Below are positions 1-7,618 of a stretch of DNA of 18,197 nucleotides, piece by piece. A model generated the notes under the pieces. It saw only the letters and a program-made list of their open reading frames with translations. It made no database searches and had not been told where the DNA came from. A program made the position numbers and the translations under genes. The DNA is from CAVXAE01 sp044225565 (lineage in GTDB: Bacteria > Pseudomonadota > Gammaproteobacteria > Steroidobacterales > Steroidobacteraceae). The DNA is taken from NCBI GenBank assembly GCA_044225565.1, contig JBGAIL010000094.1:1-18197 (forward strand), given 5' to 3'. Every line of letters begins with the position of its first letter. Position 1 is the first letter of the stretch.

Positions 1-148
1 CCTTGCCGCACCGCTGCTCGCGGACTGCGATCTCAAATGGTCGCTCTCGGCGCTGACCTTTCCGCATGCGCTGGTGCGGGTCGTGCTGGCGGAGCAACTT
101 TATCGGGCGCAGAGTGTCCTCAACAATCATCCCTATCATCGTGACTGA
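1..148 (+). CDS. rlmH: RlmH, 23S rRNA pseudouridine-1915 N3-methyltransferase (C-terminal part)
   Basis: Only the last 48 codons are inside the window; the gene begins to the left of base 1 and stops with TGA at 146-148. The visible residues (SLSALTFPHALVRVVLAEQL, then LYRA and a terminal NHPYHRD) match the conserved C-terminus of RlmH, the SPOUT-class enzyme that methylates pseudouridine 1915 in helix 69 of 23S rRNA on assembled 70S ribosomes. In that family this end contributes to the knotted SAM site and the dimer interface. The maf gene begins 3 nt after the stop, so the two are probably co-transcribed. The identification rests on this short but highly characteristic tail. Confidence 0.9.
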   Translation, partial: LAAPLLADCDLKWSLSALTFPHALVRVVLAEQLYRAQSVLNNHPYHRD

Positions 149-151
149 CGC

Positions 152-784
152 ATGAACCCCACGCTGTGCCTCGCTTCGGCTTCTCCTCGCAGGCGTGAAT
201 TACTGGCGCAGATCGGGGTGCCGCACGCTCTCGCGAGAGCTGATATCGACGAGACGGCGCTCGCGGAGGAGACACCACGCGACTACGTCACGCGCATGGC
301 GCAAGAAAAAGCGCGCGTCGTGTGGGCCCGTGTGAGCGGTGGGGGCAGTGCTGATGCGGCTGGCGTCATCAGTGGTCGTGATGCGTTGCCAGTGCTCGCG
401 GCAGATACCATCGTCGTGCTGGACGGCACCATATACGGCAAACCGCGCGATAGGCAGCATGCACTCGAGATGCTCGGCCGTCTTTCCGCGCGCACTCACG
501 AAGTGCTCACGGCAGTCGCGCTGGCTCATGTGGGCGGAGTGGGGCTGAAGTTGAGCGTGAGCTCCGTGAAATTTCGCGCGCTCTCGCCCGAGGAGATCGA
601 AGCCTATTGGGAAACCGGGGAGCCGCGGGACAAGGCCGGTGGCTATGCCGTGCAAGGCCTGGGCGCCGTGTTCATCGAATCCATCGCCGGGAGCTATTCG
701 GGCGTGATGGGCCTCCCACTCTTCGAGACCGCGGAATTGCTGCGCTCGGCCGGTCTGCCGCAATGGTGCAGAATGCAGGGATGA
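152..784 (+). CDS. maf: Maf/YhdE-type nucleoside triphosphate pyrophosphatase
   Basis: This 210-aa protein has the full set of Maf-family landmarks. It opens with LASASPRRRELL, then has a DET segment, EKA with a catalytic-site Lys around residue 53, a central LAADTIVVLDG block with the catalytic Asp, YGKP, and a C-terminal GGYAVQGLG and SYSGVMGLP. The DTTP/UTP-type members (YhdE) hydrolyse dTTP, UTP and modified pyrimidine triphosphates to monophosphates in the cytosol, which is thought to keep modified nucleotides out of nucleic acids. The length is slightly above E. coli YhdE (197 aa) because of an extra Gly/Ala-rich stretch at about residues 60-75. The ATG follows the rlmH stop by 3 nt, and its own stop overlaps the next start (ATGA). 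YhdE rather than YceF is inferred from the rlmH/yhdP neighbourhood. Confidence 0.93.
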   Translation: MNPTLCLASASPRRRELLAQIGVPHALARADIDETALAEETPRDYVTRMAQEKARVVWARVSGGGSADAAGVISGRDALPVLAADTIVVLDGTIYGKPRDRQHALEMLGRLSARTHEVLTAVALAHVGGVGLKLSVSSVKFRALSPEEIEAYWETGEPRDKAGGYAVQGLGAVFIESIAGSYSGVMGLPLFETAELLRSAGLPQWCRMQG

Positions 785-3700
785 ATCCCCTGCCTCTCAT
801 CCGGCGGTGGTGGGGCGCGCCTTTCGTGCGTGCGGCGGTGTGGGGCGCACTGGGACTGGCGGGGGTCGTCGGTGGGGTCGCTCTCGCATACGAGCTGGCC
901 CTTGCGCGCGTGCCTCAGCATCGCGCTCGGCTGGAGCGCCTGGTGCGCGCACATACGGGCCTCGACGTGCGCTTCAACGAACTCAATCTGCGTTGGGGAT
1001 GGTACGGTCCCGAGGCGGTGTTCCATCGCGTGGAGCTCGGCGAGCCCGGCCGCTCGAACGTGCTGGTGCGCGCTCCCCAGCTCGTCGTCGGTTTCGATGC
1101 GTGGCGCAGCGTGCAGAGCGGGCGGTTGCAGGCGGGTCGCATCACCTTCGTGGCGCCGGACATCAATCTCGAGCGCCGGCCCGAGGAGGCGAGGGCGGCG
1201 AATACGATGGAGAGCGATTCCGCGATGCGCAGTCGCACGAGGCTCTTGCAGCGCTGGCGGGGCGGGCGTATCGAATTCGAAGGCGGCACGCTGCGGCTGC
1301 CGGATCCCGGTGGCTCTGCGGATGCGCTCACTCTGCAGGTGCGCCGCGCGTCTTTGCGGCGCACGAACGATCAGTGGAGCGCCTCCGCGCTTTTCTTCCT
1401 CCCGGAGCGCCTCGGGCATGCGGTGCGTGTCGCTGCACAGTTCGAGGGCGATCTCACACGTCCCGGCGAGCTGAAGGGCTCGCTGCGCTTCGACGGATTG
1501 AGGCTCGCATTCGCGGGCTGGCGACAGGTGTTTGGGCACCAGTCCGCGGTCACGCGCCGGTTGCCTGCCAGCGGCAGCGGTGACGTGATGTTCCGCATCG
1601 CCTTCGATCGCGGCGATTTCGAGAAGGCTGACGGTCGCGTGCACGCGCAGGAAGTTTCATTTTCGGAGCCGCCGTGGTTCCTCGAAGAAGAGGGCATCGT
1701 GCGCGCGGGGAATGGACTGAGTCTCCCGAGGCTGCGCGGGGTCTGGCGTCTGGCGCACAAGCAGAGTGGCTGGCAGTTGCGCGTCGACGAGCTGGACCTG
1801 GGGGCGCAGGAGAGCCGGTCGGCGAAGCCGAACGTCTCACTGGACGTGGCGGCAGGCGCTCGCAGCGTGCGGGGCACGTTCGGGGATACGCCACTCGAGT
1901 CGCTCGTCGCAGTGACTTCATGGCTGGCTCCCGAAGTGGACCTGCGAGGCATCCGGCTCGATGGGATCGCGCAGGACTTGAGATTCGACTGGAACGAGGC
2001 GCGACCCGAGGGAAGCCGCCTCCAAGCCAGCGCTCGCGCGGAGGAAGTTGCCTTCGCGCCGCCATCACGCCGCTTCGCGCTGGAAGGTCTGAAAGGTGCC
2101 CTGAAGGCATCCGAGAAGAGCATCGACCTCGTCGTGGATACGGACAAGGGGCGGCTTGCGCTGGCGCGTGCCGCGGAGAAGCCGCTGGAGGATCTGCGCA
2201 TTGTCTCCGAGCTGCGTTTGAGCCGCGAGGGAGAAGGCTGGCATCTCAGCACGCCGCTCTTTACGGTGGATCACGGAATGACGCAGCTCATCCTGAGTGG
2301 CAGCCTCACCAAGGCGCAGCTCGAAGCGACGCCCTGGCTCGACGTTCGCGCGACGCTCGTGCGGGCGGATGTCGCGATGCTGCAGGAGTTGCTGCATGAA
2401 GAGGCCATGGAGCGGTTCGGCGCCGTCATCGGGCATCTGACTGCCGGTCGTGTGGAGCGAGCGCAGTTCCAGATGCAGACTCATCTGCGCGAAGGTAACG
2501 AAGATCCCGCCCCTGAGTTGCGCTCCACTCGTGATCGCGCCGCGCAGCGTGTCTTCGCAGGCACTCTGGCGTTGCGAGACGGATTGATCGCCGCAGGCGA
2601 GCTCTGGCCCGAATTGCAGGGACTCGATGCCCGTGTGGACTGGAACGGCGACCGCATCGAGGCCAATGTCGAGCGCGCGCATGCTGGCTCCATCGAGCTC
2701 GATAGTGCGCAGGCGCTCTGGAGTACGACGAGCCTGCGCATGCCGCCGCGCATCACGGGCCAGGCGAGAGGCCGACTCGAAGATGCGCTCCAATGGCTGG
2801 GCGCGCACCCCAGGCTCGAAGCGTACACGCCACGCTTGCGCGATTTTGCGGCCAGTGGCGATGCCCTTTTCAATTTCGACGTCACGTTGCCTGCCGCCGT
2901 GCCAGCCGTCGTGAGCGCTCGTAATGCGGCTCGCAACGCCATACCGCCGCCAGCAGCGCATGTGCGTGTGGCAGCCCTGTTGGACGGGGCACGACTCCAC
3001 CTCACGCGTGACCTGCCCGCCATCGAGTCAGTGCGCGGCTCGCTCGCGTTCGATGCAGGCAAGTTGCAGAAGTCCACGCTGACGGGGCGCTGGCTCGGCG
3101 GCCCCGTTACCCTGCGCGTCAACGAGAAGCGCGAGCGCAAGGCCGTCGGTCTTTCCATCCAGGCCCAGGGCTTGCTCGATGCGCAGCAGCTCGTGGCCCT
3201 CACAGGCTTCGACCCTTTGCCGGAAGTTTCCGGCGAGACCCCGTGGAGTGGCGAGCTGTCCTACCTGCCGGAGGAAAGCACCAGCACCGCGCGCTGGCAG
3301 CTGGACGCGGATGCGAGCCTCATCGGAGTGGGCAGCAAATTGCCGGAACCGCTGGGCAAGGCGGTCGTCACTGCCGTTCCCCTCCGAGTGGAAGCGTCGG
3401 GCTCTGGTATCGAAGCGCAGATGGACATCACGCTGGGTAACCGCCTCCGCTCGCAGCTCGCACTCGTGCGTGCTCCGCAAGGCAAGGATCCTGCGCAGCC
3501 CCGATGGCGTGTGGAGCGCGGTGCCGTCAACTTCGGTACGGGCACGCCGCTGGTGCCGAGCGAACCCCTCATCGCGGTGCATGGTGAGGTGGACCGGTTC
3601 GACCTCCCGGCGTACGCATCCTTGTGGCAGCGGGCCGGCAATCTGGCCAACGTGCCGGCCATCGTGGCGGATCTCATCGCTCAGCAGCTCTGGCTGGCGG

Positions 3701-3918
3701 GCCGCAGTTTCCCCGGCGTGCGGGTGCAGGCCCGCAAGGCTTCGGGATCGCCCGCCGAGATCAGCCTGGACTCCCCGGAGATCACCGGCTCCGTCCGCTG
3801 GCCCGCGCAGCGGCCCGAGGTGCGCCTCACCGCGCAAAACCTTGACGCCGACGAGCGAGCCCGTATCGTCACGCAGCTCGAAGATTCCTGGAGCGATTCC
3901 ATCGTCACGGTGAACTGA
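781..3918 (+). CDS. yhdP: YhdP-like AsmA-family envelope protein, apparently short at the C-terminus
   Basis: The protein is 1045 aa. The frame is open further upstream, but the ATG at 781 overlaps the maf stop (ATGA) and gives a typical N-terminus: a short basic segment, one membrane helix at about residues 17-37, then a large periplasmic region rich in beta-strand-like repeats. The section with ALFFLPERLGHAVRVAAQFE and the later LPPRITG/LRLT-type repeats resemble the YhdP/DUF3971 family (TIGR02099 group). These AsmA-like proteins are thought to bridge inner and outer membrane and to affect phospholipid transport. E. coli YhdP has 1266 residues. The present protein stops soon after a PGVRVQARK segment, about 200 residues early, so the C-terminal AsmA_2-like part seems to be missing. 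It lies in the maf-yhdP-tldD order known from E. coli, but without rng. Confidence 0.8.
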   Translation: MNPLPLIRRWWGAPFVRAAVWGALGLAGVVGGVALAYELALARVPQHRARLERLVRAHTGLDVRFNELNLRWGWYGPEAVFHRVELGEPGRSNVLVRAPQLVVGFDAWRSVQSGRLQAGRITFVAPDINLERRPEEARAANTMESDSAMRSRTRLLQRWRGGRIEFEGGTLRLPDPGGSADALTLQVRRASLRRTNDQWSASALFFLPERLGHAVRVAAQFEGDLTRPGELKGSLRFDGLRLAFAGWRQVFGHQSAVTRRLPASGSGDVMFRIAFDRGDFEKADGRVHAQEVSFSEPPWFLEEEGIVRAGNGLSLPRLRGVWRLAHKQSGWQLRVDELDLGAQESRSAKPNVSLDVAAGARSVRGTFGDTPLESLVAVTSWLAPEVDLRGIRLDGIAQDLRFDWNEARPEGSRLQASARAEEVAFAPPSRRFALEGLKGALKASEKSIDLVVDTDKGRLALARAAEKPLEDLRIVSELRLSREGEGWHLSTPLFTVDHGMTQLILSGSLTKAQLEATPWLDVRATLVRADVAMLQELLHEEAMERFGAVIGHLTAGRVERAQFQMQTHLREGNEDPAPELRSTRDRAAQRVFAGTLALRDGLIAAGELWPELQGLDARVDWNGDRIEANVERAHAGSIELDSAQALWSTTSLRMPPRITGQARGRLEDALQWLGAHPRLEAYTPRLRDFAASGDALFNFDVTLPAAVPAVVSARNAARNAIPPPAAHVRVAALLDGARLHLTRDLPAIESVRGSLAFDAGKLQKSTLTGRWLGGPVTLRVNEKRERKAVGLSIQAQGLLDAQQLVALTGFDPLPEVSGETPWSGELSYLPEESTSTARWQLDADASLIGVGSKLPEPLGKAVVTAVPLRVEASGSGIEAQMDITLGNRLRSQLALVRAPQGKDPAQPRWRVERGAVNFGTGTPLVPSEPLIAVHGEVDRFDLPAYASLWQRAGNLANVPAIVADLIAQQLWLAGRSFPGVRVQARKASGSPAEISLDSPEITGSVRWPAQRPEVRLTAQNLDADERARIVTQLEDSWSDSIVTVN

Positions 3919-3919
3919 C

Positions 3920-4721
3920 ATGAAGGCCGCCGCCCTGCAGATGAATTCCGTCGCCGACGTCGCCGCCAACCTGCGGCAGGCCGGCGGGCTGCTCGAGGAA
4001 GCACGGGCGCGGGGCGCCGCGCTCGCGGTGCTGCCGGAGAATTTCCCTTTCATGGGCGCGGGCAAGCAAGACAAGCTCGCCGTCGCCGAGCACGAAGGGG
4101 CGCCGTCTGTCGCTCTGGATCATCGCGGGCACCATTCCACTTCGCATCGGAGGGGAGGGACGGGTAGCGCCGGCCTCGGTGGTGTACGACGCCACGGGGC
4201 AGCGCGTCGCACGCTACGACAAGATACATCTCTACGATGTAGACATTCCCGGCAAAGCCGAGAGTTACAGGGAATCTGCCACCGTGGCGCCGGGCAGCCA
4301 GCCCATGCTCGTCGACACGCCGATCGGCCGTGTAGGCCTCGCCGTGTGCTACGACATGCGCTTCCCCGAGCTATTCCGCGAAATGAGCGCGGATGGTGCG
4401 CAGGTGTTCACTTTGCCTTCCGCATTCACCGTGCCTACGGGGCGCGCGCATTGGGAAACCCTGCTGCGCGCGCGGGCCATCGAGAACCTTTGCCACGTCA
4501 TCGCGCCCGCGCAATCCGGTTTCCATGCCGATGGCCGCGAGACGTATGGCGACAGCATGATCATCGACCACTGGGGCCGTATCCTCGACCGCCTGCCGCG
4601 TGGCACGGGTGTCGTCATTGCCGAGATCGACCTCGAGGCCCAGGCGAAGGTGCGGCAGAGCTTCCCCGCGCTGTCGCACCGGGTATTGCAATCTCCACGC
4701 ATCGCCGCCATGAAGGCGTGA
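3920..4721 (+). pseudogene. Carbon-nitrogen hydrolase (nitrilase superfamily), frameshifted
   Basis: Two reading frames together spell a nitrilase-family amidase of the type often encoded next to yhdP/tldD. The first frame starts at ATG 3920 (MKAAALQMNS...) and gives the catalytic Glu (LPENFPFMG, residue 40), running in family-like sequence to about 4099. From about 4101 the similarity continues in another frame: RRLSLWIIAGTIPL, then RYDKIHL with the catalytic Lys (codon 4221-4223) and AVCYDMRFPEL with the nucleophile Cys (codon 4347-4349), ending with TGA at 4721. About 12 family residues (the GPIQxFLxxxA stretch) are missing at the junction, so a loss of about 35-38 nt that is not a multiple of three explains the shift. 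A GTG at 4179 could start the second part alone, but this would lack the catalytic Glu. The gene could be a true pseudogene or an assembly error. Confidence 0.82.
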
Positions 4722-4734
4722 ACGGCCCCATTCC

Positions 4735-6180
4735 ATGAGCACGACGGATCCCCTGAACATCGCGCGCGATCTCATCCTGCGCCCCAGCGGCCTGGACGAC
4801 TCCCGCCTCGACAAAGTCTTTGGTGAGGTGCTGAAGCACTCCGTGGACTTCGCAGACGTCTACTTCCAGCTTTCCCGCGAGGAATCGTGGGCGCTGGAAG
4901 ATGGCATCGTGAAGGACGGCAGCTCCAGCATCGAGCAGGGCGTCGGCGTGCGCGCGCTCGCAGGCGAGAAGACGGGCTTCGCGTACTCGGACGAAATCGT
5001 GTTGCCCGCGCTGGAGGAAGCTTCGCGCGCCGCGCGCGCCATCGCCGCGCAGGGCAGCGAGAGAAGAGTGCAGGCATGGCAGCCCACCGTCGGGCATAGC
5101 CTGTATCTGCCGGTGGATGCAGTGGCTTCGCTTGGAGATCCCGAGAAAGTCGCGTGGCTCGAGCGAGTGGATCGCGAGACGCGCAAGCTGGATTCCCGCA
5201 TCGTGCAGGTGATGGCGAGCGTGAACGCCGTGCACGAGGTCGTGCTCGTCGCGAACAGCCAGGGCGAGCTCGCGGCCGACGTGCGGCCGCTGGTGCGCTT
5301 CAACGTGTCCGTGCTCGTCGAGCAGAACGGCCGGCGTGAGCAAGGTTACGCCGGGTGCGGTGGCCGTTATTCGCTGGTCGATCTCGTCGCGGGTGACAAG
5401 CCGCTCGTGCTCGCGCGTGAGGCGCTGCGACAGGCGCTGGTGAATCTCGAGGCGAAACCCGCACCCGCGGGTCCCATGACCGTGGTGCTCGGGCCAGGCT
5501 GGCCGGGAATCCTGCTGCACGAAGCCATCGGCCATGGCCTCGAAGGAGATTTCAATCGCAAGGGCACCTCCGCGTTTGCGGGGCGCATCGGCGAGCGTGT
5601 CGCCGCCGAAGGCGTCACCGTGGTGGACGACGGCACGCTGTCCCGCCGTCGTGGCTCGCTCAACATCGACGATGAAGGCACGCCCACGCAGTGCACCACG
5701 CTCATCGAGAACGGCGTGCTCGTCGGCTACCTGCAGGACAAGCTCAACGCGCGTCTGACGGGCACGCGGCCCACGGGCAACGGCCGACGTGAATCCTTCG
5801 CGCACGTCACCATGCCGCGCATGACGAACACGTACATGAGGCCCGGCCCGCACGATCCGCAGGACATCATCAAATCGGTCGAGCGCGGCATCTACGCGGT
5901 GAACTTCGGCGGTGGCCAGGTGGACATCACTTCCGGCAAGTTCGTGTTCTCCGCGAGCGAGGCCTACGCCATCGAGAACGGCAAGCTCGGCACGCCGCTC
6001 AAAGGCGCCACGCTCATCGGCAACGGACCGGACGTGCTCACGCGTGTCTCCATGGTGGGCAACGATCTCAAGCTCGACGACGGCGTCGGCACCTGCGGCA
6101 AGGAAGGGCAGAGCGTGCCGGTGGGCGTGGGCCAGCCCACGCTGCGCATCGACAACCTCACCGTCGGCGGCACGGGCTAG
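4735..6180 (+). CDS. tldD: TldD, metalloprotease subunit
   Basis: The 481-aa product matches TldD over its full length (E. coli 481 aa). The zinc-binding HEAIGH motif (His262, Glu263, His267) is followed by GLEGDFNRKGTSAF, and a Cys at about residue 454 lies in GTCGKEGQ near the end. TldD pairs with TldE/PmbA to form a heteromeric protease that degrades unfolded peptides; in E. coli it matures microcin B17 and acts on CcdA, and TldD carries the metal site. It starts 13 nt after the end of the broken nitrilase gene and is probably part of the same transcript as maf and yhdP. Its partner is at 11876-13201 in this window. All key residues are present, so it should be active. Confidence 0.97.
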   Translation: MSTTDPLNIARDLILRPSGLDDSRLDKVFGEVLKHSVDFADVYFQLSREESWALEDGIVKDGSSSIEQGVGVRALAGEKTGFAYSDEIVLPALEEASRAARAIAAQGSERRVQAWQPTVGHSLYLPVDAVASLGDPEKVAWLERVDRETRKLDSRIVQVMASVNAVHEVVLVANSQGELAADVRPLVRFNVSVLVEQNGRREQGYAGCGGRYSLVDLVAGDKPLVLAREALRQALVNLEAKPAPAGPMTVVLGPGWPGILLHEAIGHGLEGDFNRKGTSAFAGRIGERVAAEGVTVVDDGTLSRRRGSLNIDDEGTPTQCTTLIENGVLVGYLQDKLNARLTGTRPTGNGRRESFAHVTMPRMTNTYMRPGPHDPQDIIKSVERGIYAVNFGGGQVDITSGKFVFSASEAYAIENGKLGTPLKGATLIGNGPDVLTRVSMVGNDLKLDDGVGTCGKEGQSVPVGVGQPTLRIDNLTVGGTG

Positions 6181-6245
6181 TCCGGAGTCGGGCTGCGGGC
6201 GCGTGGCGCTTGCCTGCAAGCATGGGCCTTGGCCATCATTGCACC

Positions 6246-6413
6246 ATGGAATCCAAGCTCGCCAAAGAAGCGGAACGGGCGCTCGTGGAAGCGACGCAGC
6301 GGCTGACTCCGGAGGAGCGTGTGGGCGCGTACCTGACCCACTGCGAACTCATGATGGAGCTATATGACGCAGGCAGGCGGCTCCGCGAGTTGGACGTCGG
6401 GGCGCGCGCATGA
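6246..6413 (+). CDS. Small helical protein preceding a nucleotidyltransferase
   Basis: This is a 55-aa protein beginning MESKLAKEAERAL at ATG 6246. The frame is open to an upstream ATG at 6210, but the later start fits the helical body and the hexamer CATCAT six bases before it (see the leaderless-start finding). The sequence is charged and predicted helical, with a central LTPEERVGAYLTHCELMMEL segment. The stop overlaps the start of the nucleotidyltransferase gene (ATGA), so translation is very likely coupled. I know similar short proteins (R-L-T/S-PEER-x-x-x-F/Y-L-x-H) only as uncharacterised neighbours of nucleotidyltransferase genes. A partner or antitoxin role is therefore an inference from context; no DNA-binding motif is visible. 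Confidence 0.7.
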   Translation: MESKLAKEAERALVEATQRLTPEERVGAYLTHCELMMELYDAGRRLRELDVGARA

Positions 6414-6979
6414 GAGCGCACAAACCGGGCCAATCCGCCCTTCTTCTGCTTGATGTCGTCGACATCCTTCTGCGGCATGCAAAAGTCGACTATGCGGTCA
6501 TCGGCGCGATCGCTGCGTCGGTGCACGGCGCGGTGCGTTCGAGCATGGATGCGGACGTCGTGCTGTCGCTCGCGGCCGCCGAAGCCGGGAAGCTCGAGGC
6601 CAATTTCAAGCGCGCCGGCTTTGCTACGAAGCTGAGTCGCGGTGATGTCGAGGATCCGATCCCCGCGCTCCTGGAGGTCTGTGACGCGCTCGGCAACCGG
6701 GTCGACCTGCTGATCGGATTGCGAGGCATGGAGCGGGAAGCCTTTGCCAGGACGATCGAAGTTCCTTTTCAGGGCAAGACGCTACGGTTCATCGGCAAGG
6801 AAGACTTCATCGCCATGAAAGTCTTCGCGGGCGGACCGCAGGACATCGTGGATGCGAGTCGCGCTCTGCAGGCCGGCGGAAATTCCATCGATCTCGCTTT
6901 GCTGGAGCGGCTGGCAAGGGGGTATGGCAGGCATGCCGCGTCGACATTTGAAAGGCTCATCGCGGGTGTGCAGACATAA
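6410..6979 (+). CDS. Nucleotidyltransferase-fold protein (MNT/AbiEii-like)
   Basis: The 189-aa protein carries the pol-beta-type nucleotidyltransferase signature near its N-terminus: YAVIGAIAASVHGAVRSSMDADVV, with Gly32, His39-Gly40, Arg43 and the likely metal-binding pair Asp47 and Asp49. Asp99 (NRVDLLIG) is a candidate third acidic residue. The C-terminal part has the EDFIAMKVFAG segment followed by QDIVDA, as in AbiEii-like and DUF6036-type proteins, where the Lys and the following Asp residues are conserved. Members of this superfamily include toxins that nucleotidylate or pyrophosphorylate tRNA and the MntA antitoxin that AMPylates HepT. Its start overlaps the stop of the 55-aa gene, so they form a two-gene unit. 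Whether it is toxin, antitoxin or housekeeping cannot be told from sequence. The position usually held by the second Gly of the GG motif is Ala. Confidence 0.8.
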   Translation: MRAHKPGQSALLLLDVVDILLRHAKVDYAVIGAIAASVHGAVRSSMDADVVLSLAAAEAGKLEANFKRAGFATKLSRGDVEDPIPALLEVCDALGNRVDLLIGLRGMEREAFARTIEVPFQGKTLRFIGKEDFIAMKVFAGGPQDIVDASRALQAGGNSIDLALLERLARGYGRHAASTFERLIAGVQT

Positions 6980-7037
6980 CACCGGAAGGTGCGGGCCCGA
7001 ACATAATCGTGGCGATATTTCCCGCTCTTCATCGTGC

Positions 7038-7061
7038 GCCCTGCTCGGGCACGGGCAGGGC
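7038..7061. repeat. Inverted repeat, 7-bp GC stem
   Basis: GCCCTGC (7038-7044) pairs perfectly with GCAGGGC (7055-7061) across a 10-base loop, in the gap between the nucleotidyltransferase gene and the next small gene. It might end or attenuate transcription from the upstream pair, but no run of T follows on either strand, so it is not a standard intrinsic terminator. The rest of the 168-base gap shows nothing else I can support apart from the palindrome at 7104-7119. Confidence 0.4.
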
Positions 7062-7103
7062 CTCGCTCCTGTGATGGGCCGCACGACCCCAATCGGGCCG
7101 GCA

Positions 7104-7119
7104 GGCCTAACTTAGGGCC
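7104..7119. repeat. Short palindrome CCTAA-c-TTAGG near a possible -10
   Basis: The core CCTAA c TTAGG at 7106-7116 is a perfect inverted repeat, flanked by GG and (one base offset) CC. It contains TAACTT, which could serve as a -10 hexamer for the small gene starting at 7148. A palindrome over a -10 element is what an operator looks like, but no regulator gene lies beside it and the repeat is short, so chance is possible. Confidence 0.3.
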
Positions 7120-7147
7120 CCCAGCAGCAGAACCAGGCGAGGACGGC

Positions 7148-7312
7148 ATGCATCCCGAGATCAACCCCGCGGAAACGGCCACGATCGAGGTCCCCCGCGA
7201 GCTCCTCCAGGAGATGCAGCGCCGGGGCGGCCGGCGGCACGACCTCAGCGTGGAAGGCTGGAAACCCTCCCTGCTCGAGCGGCTGATGGAAAAGCTGACC
7301 GGACGCCGATAA
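7148..7312 (+). CDS. Small hypothetical protein (54 aa)
   Basis: This gene encodes 54 residues, starting MHPEINPAETATIEVPRELL and ending with a basic LTGRR. The frame is open upstream to 7034, but the ATG at 7148 is preceded by a usable ribosome-binding sequence (GCGAGGA, about 4 bases away) and the upstream residues are Pro/Arg-rich translation of GC-rich DNA. The pattern of a short acidic start, an amphipathic VPRELLQEMQRRGGRR stretch and a second helix (LLERLMEKL) looks like a real soluble protein. I do not recognise a family. The next small gene follows after 18 bases and has a promoter-like sequence of its own inside the end of this one. Confidence 0.55.
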   Translation: MHPEINPAETATIEVPRELLQEMQRRGGRRHDLSVEGWKPSLLERLMEKLTGRR

Positions 7313-7323
7313 GCGTCTAGCAT
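7295..7323 (+). promoter_or_regulatory. Predicted sigma-70 promoter of the 7331 gene, leaderless type
   Basis: CTGACC (7295-7300) and TAGCAT (7318-7323) are separated by exactly 17 bases. The -35 matches TTGACA at four positions and the -10 has the T, A and final T that matter most. The hexamer ends 7 bases before the ATG at 7331, so transcription should begin at or next to the start codon. There is no Shine-Dalgarno sequence in front of this gene. Confidence 0.5.
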
Positions 7324-7330
7324 CGGGGCC

Positions 7331-7588
7331 ATGAGCCGCCCCGGCCTTCGCCTGTCCCGACCGCTGTACGAGAGCCTGCCCTGGCTGTACATCATGGGCG
7401 GCCTTCTGGCGCTCGTTGCCAGCTACCGGCTGCAGGGGCACAGTGGTTTCGCCACCCTGGTGGGCGTCCTGGGGCTCGTCGCATTGCTGGCGGGGATCGT
7501 GATCCTGCTACGTCGGCGGGATTTCCGCGAGCTGCGCGCTCACTACTCCAACCCGGACTCGCTGCTGCCGAAGTCACGCGACGAGTGA
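7331..7588 (+). CDS. Small two-helix membrane protein, hypothetical
   Basis: The 85-aa product has two hydrophobic segments: about residues 17-33 (LPWLYIMGGLLALVASY) and about 40-62 (GFATLVGVLGLVALLAGIVILL). The second is followed by a positive patch RRRDFRELR and a polar tail, so both ends are probably cytosolic by the positive-inside rule. It is an integral inner-membrane protein of unknown role; I do not recognise a named family. It runs tail-to-tail with the YihY-type gene, whose stop codon lies 30 bases beyond its own. A promoter-like pair precedes it (7295-7323), and the ATG lacks a Shine-Dalgarno sequence. Confidence 0.7.
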   Translation: MSRPGLRLSRPLYESLPWLYIMGGLLALVASYRLQGHSGFATLVGVLGLVALLAGIVILLRRRDFRELRAHYSNPDSLLPKSRDE

Positions 7589-7618
7589 GTTCGCGGGCGC
7601 ATTCCGCACCGGTCGAAC

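Noticed and set aside
607..780. Upstream extension of the yhdP frame into maf
   Set aside because: The added 58 residues are Arg/Gly-rich translation of maf in another frame; ATG 781 with the ATGA overlap and a membrane anchor right after it is the better start.
4615..6219. Long open frame (534 codons) on the - strand across tldD
   Set aside because: It is a GC-driven shadow of tldD. The translated sequence is low in hydrophobic structure, rich in His/Arg, and shows no recognisable domain, while tldD is fully conserved.
7001..7008. CATAAT as a -10 after the nucleotidyltransferase gene
   Set aside because: There is no -35 at a suitable distance and no gene starts close behind it.
7034..7147. 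Longer version of the 54-aa gene starting at 7034
   Set aside because: The extra 38 residues are Pro/Arg-rich and lie over a hairpin; the start at 7148 has a ribosome-binding sequence.
6980..7147. Mobile element or attachment-site remnant beside the nucleotidyltransferase pair
   Set aside because: No integrase, transposase, tRNA gene or matching direct repeats were found; only two short inverted repeats are present.
7589..7618. Possible hairpin (GTTCG...CGAAC) between the convergent small membrane-protein gene and the yihY-type gene
   Set aside because: The stem is only five base pairs around a long loop and no T-run follows on either strand.
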